In this document: positions 1 through 5,165 of the stretch, one piece after another | Numbering within the stretch: the stretch's first letter is position 1 | How the letters are laid out: every line of letters starts with the position of its first letter | Assembly: GCA_028706895.1 (NCBI GenBank) | Contig: JAQTVG010000091.1 | Location: forward strand, 1-5,165 | DNA from: Candidatus Omnitrophota bacterium | GTDB taxonomy: Bacteria; Omnitrophota; Gorgyraeia; Gygaellales; Profunditerraquicolaceae | DNA: 5,165 bases | Direction: 5' to 3' | Position numbers and translations under genes: made by a program | The notes under the pieces: model-generated | What the model was told of the DNA's origin: nothing | Seen by the model: only the letters and a program-made list of their open reading frames with translations | The model's database searches: none

Positions 1-314
1 ATAAAAGTAACAACCCCCAGGAACAAAGTCTTCCTGATAAGGCTGGCCAATAAGGCCTGGATTTTCTGGGCCTGGTTATGCGCGTTAAATTCCGCTGTAT
101 ATTTGGCTATCGCTGTCTGCACGGTAACTAGAGGGCTTGAAAACAACGTAGCTATAGCAAGTAACGAGCTAAAACCCGCAAAATCAATACTGGACAGATT
201 ATGCGCAAGTAAAAGCTGATAGAGCAGGTTAAGCACATTAGCCAAAGACGTGCCTAAAAATACAAAGATTATATTCCTGCCAAAGGTGTCAATTTTTTTT
301 ATGTGCCTTAACAT
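1..314 (-). CDS. Polysaccharide (O-antigen type) flippase, N-terminal part only
   Basis: Reading the minus strand from the ATG at 314-312 gives 104 codons with no stop before the window edge, so the gene is truncated by the window and not visibly broken. The protein starts MLRHIKKIDTFGRN and then has two long hydrophobic segments at about residues 13-35 and 42-63, a polar amphipathic stretch (about 66-92, rich in Q, A, K), and the start of a third hydrophobic segment at 95-104. A short basic N-terminus, a first helix with GTSLANVLNLLYQLLLA, and a second helix running into TVQTAIAKYTAEF are typical of Wzx/MOP-superfamily polysaccharide flippases, which move lipid-linked glycans across the inner membrane. 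The ATG shares its A with the tyrS stop (TAATG), and only a weak GGTAAAG lies upstream, so translational coupling to tyrS is likely. The family call is inferred from an N-terminal fragment; another polytopic MOP-type transporter is possible. Confidence 0.72.
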   Translation of the reverse strand, partial: MLRHIKKIDTFGRNIIFVFLGTSLANVLNLLYQLLLAHNLSSIDFAGFSSLLAIATLFSSPLVTVQTAIAKYTAEFNAHNQAQKIQALLASLIRKTLFLGVVTF

Positions 315-1483
315 TACTTTACCAATTTTAGAAAACGCCTCTTGCCTACCTTTAAAATCCCTTCTCTATCAATAACCATATCCTCTTTATCCAGGCGTTC
401 TGCGTCTAAAGATACGCCGCCCTGCTGTATTAAACGGCGCGCCTCATTTTTAGAGGCGGTTAACCCGCTATCCAGAATAATATCAATTATAGTGGAATTA
501 TGTTTCTTCAGCTTATATACGGGGATATCCTCAGGTAATTCCCCTTTGCTAAAAACCTGCTCAAAGGCCTGCCTTGCTTTTTCGGCAGCATCTTTTCCGT
601 GGTATTGACGGGTAATATTTTCGGCAAGGTTTAATTTTGCTTCTTTAGGATGCATTTTCTTAACAACCCCTAAATCTTCATCAGTAAGCAGCGTATAATA
701 TTTCAACATCATTTCATCGGATACGGACATAATCTTTCCGAACATCTCTTCGGGTTTTTCGCTTATACCGATATAGTTCTTGTAAGACTTGCTCATCTTC
801 TGCACACCGTCAGTGCCTTCCAAAAGCGGCATAGTAATAACTACCTGCTGCGCCTGGCCAAAATCCTTTTGTATATCTCTGCCTACCAGAAGATTAAATA
901 TCTGGTCGGTGCCTCCTAGTTCAATGTCCGCCTCTAACTTTACTGAATCATAACCCTGTAAAAGCGGATACATAAACTCCAGAAGTGAAATATCTTCTGA
1001 TTTTGACATCCTCTTTTTGAAATCGGCCCTTGCCAGCATCTGGGAAACCGTAGCGTGCGTGGTCAGCTTAAGCATATCCAGCACAGTCATCCTGTCAAAC
1101 CACTCGCTGTTAAAGGTTATCTGTATTTTATCCACATCCAGTATCTTGGAAACCTGGCTTTTATAAGTAGCGGCGTTTACCAATACTTCTTCTTTCGTCA
1201 GTTGTTTTCTTGCCTCCTGCCTTCCGGTAGGGTCGCCGATTCGCGCGGTAAAATCACCGATTAAAAATATAACCTGGTGGCCCAAGTCCTGGAACTGGCG
1301 CAGCTTCCTTAGTAATACAGTGTGGCCTAAATGGATATCCGGTGCAGTTGGGTCAAAACCAGCTTTTATACGCAGCGGCCTTTTGTGTTTTACGCTCTCT
1401 TCTAACTTTGCTTTCAGTTCTGTTTCTGAAATTATCTCAACTGCACCGCGCCTGATAATCTCTAACTGTTTATTAATATCCAT
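314..1483 (-). CDS. tyrS: Tyrosyl-tRNA synthetase (type 2, TyrZ-like)
   Basis: Class I aminoacyl-tRNA synthetase that charges tRNA-Tyr with tyrosine in the cytosol, 389 residues, the normal length for the TyrZ-like branch. The ATP-binding HIGH motif is HLGH at residues 51-54, after AGFDPTAPDI. Tyrosine-pocket residues are visible in Y172-x3-Q176-x2-D179 and in GGTDQ (190-194). The KMSKS loop is at 229-233. K40 sits where the classic Bacillus-type enzyme has the pocket Tyr34, as expected for the type 2 group. The C-terminus (about 329-389) is a small S4-like RNA-binding domain that contacts the tRNA. A second MSKS-like string (RMSKS, 158-162) lies before the tyrosine-pocket helix and is not the catalytic loop. 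The ATG at 1483 is preceded by AGAGGTG that overlaps the rpsA stop, and rpsA ends 9 bases upstream, so the two are almost surely cotranscribed. No T-box leader is present. Confidence 0.97.
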   Translation of the reverse strand: MDINKQLEIIRRGAVEIISETELKAKLEESVKHKRPLRIKAGFDPTAPDIHLGHTVLLRKLRQFQDLGHQVIFLIGDFTARIGDPTGRQEARKQLTKEEVLVNAATYKSQVSKILDVDKIQITFNSEWFDRMTVLDMLKLTTHATVSQMLARADFKKRMSKSEDISLLEFMYPLLQGYDSVKLEADIELGGTDQIFNLLVGRDIQKDFGQAQQVVITMPLLEGTDGVQKMSKSYKNYIGISEKPEEMFGKIMSVSDEMMLKYYTLLTDEDLGVVKKMHPKEAKLNLAENITRQYHGKDAAEKARQAFEQVFSKGELPEDIPVYKLKKHNSTIIDIILDSGLTASKNEARRLIQQGGVSLDAERLDKEDMVIDREGILKVGKRRFLKLVK

Positions 1484-1487
1484 TTTG

Positions 1488-1494
1488 CACCTCT
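1488..1494 (-). promoter_or_regulatory. Ribosome binding site of tyrS
   Basis: On the minus strand AGAGGTG lies 4 bases before the tyrS ATG. Its first two bases are the last two of the rpsA stop codon TAG (1495-1493), so ribosomes ending rpsA stop on top of this site. This fixes the tyrS start and suggests coupled translation. Confidence 0.7.
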
Positions 1495-3034
1495 ATATTC
1501 TTGCAGATAAGCCTATCTTCGCCTGCTCTGCGTCCACTTTAATTACTTTTGCCTGAAGCTTATCGCCTGCTTTTAACTGCGCCACAGCTTCCTTGTCTAT
1601 TTCGCTGGCGTAAACCAAGCCCTCCAGGTCATCGTTAATCTTAACAAATACCCCGAAATCGGTTATATTCACGACTTCTGTTTCTAAAAGAGTCTCCGCG
1701 GGATATTTAGTAGCAATTTCCGGCCAGGGATTCGGCTGTAATTGTTTTAAACCTAAGGCAATGCGCCTGTTTTGGGCATCCACCGAAAGCACAACCACTT
1801 CCATTTTCTGGCCCTTCTTAAACATATCCTGAGGATGGGCTATTCTCTTGGTCCAGGAAATATCTGAAATATGGACCATTCCCTCCAGGCTATTATCCAA
1901 TTCCACGAAGACCCCGTATGCAGTAAAGCCCCTTACCTTCCCCTGGACTTTTGTGCCTGCCGGGTATTTAGCTTCTGCTACTAACCACGGATTTTGCTCA
2001 AGTTGTTTAAGGCTCAAGGAAATCTTGCGCGATTCTTTATCAATGGTTAATACCTGGACCTCTACCATATCCCCTATAGCAAACATTTCTCCGGGATTGC
2101 CTACCCTTTTTGTCCATGATATCTCGGATACGTGAACAAGGCCTTCAATGCCTTTTTCCAGTTCCACAAAGACCCCATAAGGCAGGATGTTTACAACTTT
2201 ACCTTTTACCTTGGAACCCACGGTATATTTTGTCTCAATATCCTGCCATGGATCAGGAAACCTCTGCTTCAACCCCAGCGAAACTTTACCGGATTCCTTG
2301 TCCATATTCAGGATAACTACATCAATCTTATCCCCCAATGCTACTATCTCGGAAGGATGGCTGATTTTAGACCAGGACATATCGGTGATGTACAAAAGGC
2401 CGTCCACGCCTCCAAGGTCTATAAATGCGCCGAAATCAGTTATGGCCTTGACTGTGCCCGGTTGAATTGCCCCGATCTTCAAGTCCTGCCATAACTTTTC
2501 CTTTGCTTCTTCTCTGGCTTTTTGCATTGCTTCGCGATGCGACAATATTATGCTGTGCCTGAGATTATTTACCTTGATAATCTTGAATTTAAACGTGTTG
2601 TACAGGATATTCTTGTCCGTGAGGCCCCTGAAAGAAGAAAGAGACGTAGGCAGAAAACCCTCTATTCCCATGACATCAATCAGGAATCCGCCCTTTACCT
2701 TCTTAACGGGCTTACCTTCAACTAAAGCGCCTTCATTGGCATTCTTGACAATCTTATCCCATCCTTGTATACGTATAGCTTTATCGCGGGAGAGCCCGAT
2801 CATCCCCGAGTCGTCTTCAATGCAATCAATAAAGAAATCCAGCTCCTTACCCACGACTAAATCCTCTTTACTAAACTGGATGATAGGAACAATTCCCTCG
2901 GATTTAAACCCAACATCAACCAGTATTTCCTTTGTTTTGATAGATACAATCCTACCCTTTATAATCTGGCCTTCCTTCAATATCTTTATGCTCTGATTAT
3001 AAAGCTCTTCCATAACTGATCTTTCTGTTGTCAT
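1493..3034 (-). CDS. rpsA: 30S ribosomal protein S1, six S1 domains
   Basis: 513-residue S1 protein, which binds mRNA leaders and delivers them to the 30S subunit. Six S1/OB-fold repeats can be read at about residues 20-84, 102-166, 187-255, 272-343, 359-428 and 446-512. The first two are divergent, as usual for the ribosome-docking end. Domains 3-6 keep the RNA-binding pattern (ITDFGAFIDL, ILPYGVFVEL, FTAYGVFVEL, ITDFGVFVKI), and domains 4 and 5 share SEISWTKR/SDISWTKR. Repeat linkers of the form LKQ-x4-NPW join domains 3-6. E. coli S1 is 557 residues; the six-domain layout is the same, with shorter ends. The ATG at 3034 is chosen because a strong GGAGGT lies 8 bases upstream and an in-frame TAG (3043-3041) closes the frame just before it. 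A later Met8 has no good site. Autoregulation at the leader is known for S1 in E. coli; here it is only an inference. Confidence 0.96.
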   Translation of the reverse strand: MTTERSVMEELYNQSIKILKEGQIIKGRIVSIKTKEILVDVGFKSEGIVPIIQFSKEDLVVGKELDFFIDCIEDDSGMIGLSRDKAIRIQGWDKIVKNANEGALVEGKPVKKVKGGFLIDVMGIEGFLPTSLSSFRGLTDKNILYNTFKFKIIKVNNLRHSIILSHREAMQKAREEAKEKLWQDLKIGAIQPGTVKAITDFGAFIDLGGVDGLLYITDMSWSKISHPSEIVALGDKIDVVILNMDKESGKVSLGLKQRFPDPWQDIETKYTVGSKVKGKVVNILPYGVFVELEKGIEGLVHVSEISWTKRVGNPGEMFAIGDMVEVQVLTIDKESRKISLSLKQLEQNPWLVAEAKYPAGTKVQGKVRGFTAYGVFVELDNSLEGMVHISDISWTKRIAHPQDMFKKGQKMEVVVLSVDAQNRRIALGLKQLQPNPWPEIATKYPAETLLETEVVNITDFGVFVKINDDLEGLVYASEIDKEAVAQLKAGDKLQAKVIKVDAEQAKIGLSARI

Positions 3035-3255
3035 TTTAAACTACCTCCATTTTTTAGTCTTAGTTATTTGTTTTTTATCTTGTTAGTTATATATTTTAAC
3101 GAATCTTTACGGCATAGCAGTAACAAACACCTCCTTTACAAGGAATTTTGCAAAAATATCTATGAAACCAAAAGTTATATCGTTGGATATATTACGGAAA
3201 TTGCTGCGGAAAGGAACTCTTAAACCGGAATAATTTTGTTGGGCTAATTTAACAC
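3035..3255 (-). other. Gap between plsC and rpsA: rpsA leader region
   Basis: The only sizeable non-coding stretch (221 bases). Toward rpsA the minus strand is very A-rich and looks unstructured, with an exact direct repeat ATAACTAA at 3090-3083 and 3067-3060. Further upstream it carries AAAGGAGGTG at 3137-3128, a full-strength Shine-Dalgarno sequence without an obvious gene. A 20-codon frame starting at TTG (3126) and ending TAA (3066-3064) follows it, but the spacing is only 3 bases after GGAGG. On the plus strand, a frame is open from 3087 and includes an ATG at 3162 with 23 codons to a TAA at 3231-3233. I saw no convincing -35/-10 pair and no hairpin followed by a T-run, so a promoter for rpsA and an end signal for plsC remain unlocated. 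No tRNA or known riboswitch was recognised. Confidence 0.6.
3043..3048 (-). promoter_or_regulatory. Strong ribosome binding site of rpsA
   Basis: GGAGGT on the minus strand with an 8-base A/T spacer (AGTTTAAA) to the rpsA ATG at 3034. This is near-ideal and decides the rpsA start over the in-frame ATG seven codons later. Confidence 0.85.
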
Positions 3256-3840
3256 TCAGCATGAAAGATGCCTGACACTATCCATTATCTGTTCGGCGAT
3301 ATCCGGATAAGGCATCCTCCTTTCTATAGAAATTTGCTTCCCAAAACATACTGAAACTTCTGTTAAATGAATGGTTTTAGCTCCGCGCGGCAGAGCATTT
3401 TGCGTGCCTTTTACAAAAGCGGGTATTACGGGAACATTGAGTTTGGCAGCTAAAAATCCTACTCCCGGATACGGTTTAGCGGCAGCATCGCCCGATGTGC
3501 GTGTGCCTTCGGGGAAAAGAACCAATGCCCCGCCTTTTTTAACTCTACGCATAGCTTCTTTTATAGCCGACAAATCAGCAGAGTCCCTCTTAACCGAAAA
3601 AACGCATATCCGGGGAAGAAGCCAGGAAAGCACTGGAGCATGAAATAATTCTTCTTTAGCCATATAATTTAATTTACGGTTGCAGGCAACCCCTACAGCT
3701 ATAGGATCCAGGTAACTTGCATGGTTGCTTGCTAAAATAAAACCCCCTCTTTTAGGTATATTCTCAATTCCTCTTACTTTAAGGCGGAATAAAAATTTGA
3801 GAATAAGAAACGATATGAACCTTAAGAAACTATAAAGCAT
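3256..3840 (-). CDS. plsC: 1-acyl-sn-glycerol-3-phosphate acyltransferase (PlsC family)
   Basis: 194-residue lysophospholipid acyltransferase that transfers an acyl chain to lysophosphatidic acid to make phosphatidic acid at the inner membrane. All four family blocks are visible: the catalytic H-x4-D in NHASYLD (H40, D45), block II around RICVFSVKRD (77-86), block III FPEGTR (109-114, glycerol-phosphate binding) and block IV VPVIPAF (136-142). An N-terminal hydrophobic segment (about 2-20) followed by basic residues should anchor it to the membrane. The length is on the short side but normal for compact bacterial PlsC; E. coli PlsC is 245. The ATG overlaps the end of the upstream phosphohexomutase gene by 11 bases, and only a distant AAGGA is seen, so translation is probably coupled. 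plsC next to rpsA is a familiar arrangement, often with cmk upstream; here a sugar mutase takes that place. Acyl-donor and exact lysolipid specificity cannot be read from sequence. Confidence 0.92.
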   Translation of the reverse strand: MLYSFLRFISFLILKFLFRLKVRGIENIPKRGGFILASNHASYLDPIAVGVACNRKLNYMAKEELFHAPVLSWLLPRICVFSVKRDSADLSAIKEAMRRVKKGGALVLFPEGTRTSGDAAAKPYPGVGFLAAKLNVPVIPAFVKGTQNALPRGAKTIHLTEVSVCFGKQISIERRMPYPDIAEQIMDSVRHLSC

Positions 3841-5165
3841 GCTTAACGATTAAATCCTTACCGTATTCAAGTAATTGTTTAGACCTAGCCAAACTCTTTG
3901 CCTCTGCATATATGCGCATAATAGGCTCTGTGCCTGAAGCCCTGAACATAAGCCAACTCTGGTCTTCACAAATCAGTTTTATTCCGTCATAATCTTTTAC
4001 CTGGATTACTTTTTTCCCTAACAGTCCGCTTGGAAGATGCTCTTTTCTGGGCTCTACACGCGTATCTAAATGCAAATCATTGCGTAAATAATAATATTTG
4101 CCGAACTGCTTCTCTGTTTCATTTAAAATCCTCAGGATATCTTTATTGCGGTAAACCATCATCTCTAAAAGTAAAAGCCCCGCCATAGTGCCGTCTCGTT
4201 CCGGTATATAACCTTTTACGCCCATGCCTCCGGCCTCTTCTCCTCCGGCAATGATATCCTGTGTTTCCATGAGGCTTGAGATATATTTAAAACCAACCGG
4301 CGTCTCATAAAGTTTGACATTTAAAAATTTGGCTATATTATCAACCATGGTCGTGCCTACTATCGTCTTGACAATTCCGCCTGACCATTTCCTGTCCTGG
4401 TTAAGATGCAATGCGAGTAACCCCAGTATTTTTTGCGGGTGGATAAATACGCCTCCGGGCGCAACCGCAGCAATCCTGTCTGCGTCGCCGTCAAGGGCTA
4501 TGCCTAAATCAAATTTTTCTTTTTTAACCCTCTCCTTCAAAACACTCAAGTTCTGTTCAACCGGTTCCGGGCCCTTTCCGTCAAAATAAGGATTAACGGT
4601 ATTGCGCATAAACTCCAATCTTATGTTTGTGCCCTTGAGGACCGAAGCAATAAAGCTATCGCCCGAACCATACATTGAATCAACCAGCACCTTAAACCGT
4701 TTGCTCTTTATCTTTTTTAAGTCAATATAATTACGAATGAATTTTACATACTCGCTTGCTAAATCCTGCTTCGCTATCTCTTGCGCATCTTGTGCGGCTT
4801 CTTTAACGGGAGTCTTTCCTAAACGGCTCTCCACATCGCGCGTTACTTCCAAATCTGCCGCGCCGCCGGAAGAATTTTTAATCTTAAAACCATTATATTC
4901 AGGAGGGTTGTGGGATGCGGTAATCATAATGCCTAAATCCAAATGCCTGTTCTTCACGGCAAAGCTTAATGCCGGCGTAGGAATTGCCCTGTCAGAAAGA
5001 ACAACTTTAATACCGTTATTCCTGAAGACTTCTGAAACAACCTCGGCAAAACGCCCTGACATAAAACGCGTATCGTAACCTACGGCTGCGGATTTACCTG
5101 AACCCAAATAATCAGCTACTGCCTGGGAAAGAATCTTTAAGTTTTCAAATGTGTAATCCTTTGCT
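3830..5165 (-). CDS. Phosphoglucomutase/phosphomannomutase family protein, N-terminus outside window
   Basis: Alpha-D-phosphohexomutase that moves phosphate between C6 and C1 of a hexose through a phosphoserine, feeding nucleotide-sugar synthesis. The frame stays open to the window edge: 444 residues are visible (first full codon at 5164), beginning AKDYTFENLKILSQAVADYL, which is the segment that normally follows the FGTDGWRG-type N-terminus. About 15 residues are therefore probably missing. The TTG at 5107 is not a credible start because family sequence continues upstream. In visible-residue numbering: catalytic serine loop TASHNP (S84), Mg2+-binding DGDADR (225-230), sugar-binding loop GGEEAGG (307-313) and phosphate-binding RASGTEP (408-414), so all four active-site parts are intact. 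The GEEAGG loop differs from the GlmM type and fits the glucose/mannose mutase branch; glucose versus mannose cannot be decided. The stop lies 11 bases inside plsC, so the two form an operon. Confidence 0.93.
   Translation of the reverse strand, partial: AKDYTFENLKILSQAVADYLGSGKSAAVGYDTRFMSGRFAEVVSEVFRNNGIKVVLSDRAIPTPALSFAVKNRHLDLGIMITASHNPPEYNGFKIKNSSGGAADLEVTRDVESRLGKTPVKEAAQDAQEIAKQDLASEYVKFIRNYIDLKKIKSKRFKVLVDSMYGSGDSFIASVLKGTNIRLEFMRNTVNPYFDGKGPEPVEQNLSVLKERVKKEKFDLGIALDGDADRIAAVAPGGVFIHPQKILGLLALHLNQDRKWSGGIVKTIVGTTMVDNIAKFLNVKLYETPVGFKYISSLMETQDIIAGGEEAGGMGVKGYIPERDGTMAGLLLLEMMVYRNKDILRILNETEKQFGKYYYLRNDLHLDTRVEPRKEHLPSGLLGKKVIQVKDYDGIKLICEDQSWLMFRASGTEPIMRIYAEAKSLARSKQLLEYGKDLIVKHAL

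Noticed and set aside
1484..1492. T-box or other leader control of tyrS
   Set aside because: Only 9 bases separate rpsA and tyrS, which leaves no room for a T-box or riboswitch.
1690..2480. Repeated DNA blocks inside rpsA
   Set aside because: These reflect the normal tandem S1 domains (shared SWTKR and LKQ-NPW segments) and are not a mobile or regulatory repeat.
2132..2494. 120-codon open frame on the plus strand
   Set aside because: Antisense shadow of S1 domains 3-4, overlapped by other plus-strand open frames in different registers; no SD-supported start and no family pattern.
2550..2996. 148-codon open frame on the plus strand
   Set aside because: It lies wholly antisense to the N-terminal domains of rpsA, has no recognisable motif and shows composition expected from a complementary-strand shadow.
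3036..3050. Mini-frame ATG GAG GTA GTT TAA overlapping the rpsA ribosome binding site
   Set aside because: Four codons whose ATG arises from the A-run next to GGAGG; it has no SD of its own and is most simply a by-product of the rpsA site.
3100..3255. Sigma-70-like promoter for rpsA
   Set aside because: Candidate -10 boxes (TAAAAT, TATAAC) and -35 boxes (TTGTTA, TTGCAA, TTGTAA) exist on the minus strand, but no pair has acceptable 16-18 base spacing.
3181..3255. Rho-independent terminator after plsC
   Set aside because: No GC-rich stem with a following T-run was found on the minus strand; only short direct repeats such as CGGAAA appear.

Overview
The window is a piece of an ordinary bacterial chromosome in which every supported gene lies on the minus strand. 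In transcription order the genes are: a phosphoglucomutase/phosphomannomutase-family enzyme (its N-terminus lies beyond position 5165), a PlsC-type acyltransferase, ribosomal protein S1 (rpsA), tyrosyl-tRNA synthetase (tyrS), and the start of a polytopic membrane protein that looks like a polysaccharide flippase (running off the window at position 1). The last gene is supported by a direct reading of the minus strand at 1-314.

Layout: the phosphohexomutase and plsC genes overlap by 11 bases. A 221-base gap (3035-3255) follows and is the only real non-coding stretch. After it, rpsA, tyrS and the flippase are packed tightly: 9 bases separate rpsA from tyrS, and a TAATG stop/start overlap joins tyrS to the flippase. 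This spacing suggests two transcription units, or one unit with an internal leader before rpsA. I found no convincing promoter or rho-independent terminator in the gap. It does hold a perfect but orphan Shine-Dalgarno-like sequence, a short repeated A-rich motif and a very good rpsA ribosome binding site.

Functionally this is a mix of core translation genes (S1, TyrRS) and envelope genes (phosphatidic acid synthesis, sugar-phosphate interconversion for glycan precursors, and export of a lipid-linked glycan). Six-domain S1, the plsC-rpsA neighbourhood and envelope-glycan genes suggest a Gram-negative-type bacterium. The TyrZ-type TyrRS, moderate-to-low GC and mixed codon use would fit an uncultivated lineage such as Omnitrophota, but that placement is a guess from style and not shown by the sequence.

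I did not find a previously undescribed system here. The items worth a second look are small: the rpsA leader and its orphan SD, an antisense open stretch in the same gap, a decoy MSKS motif inside TyrRS, and the in-frame rpsA-tyrS junction.
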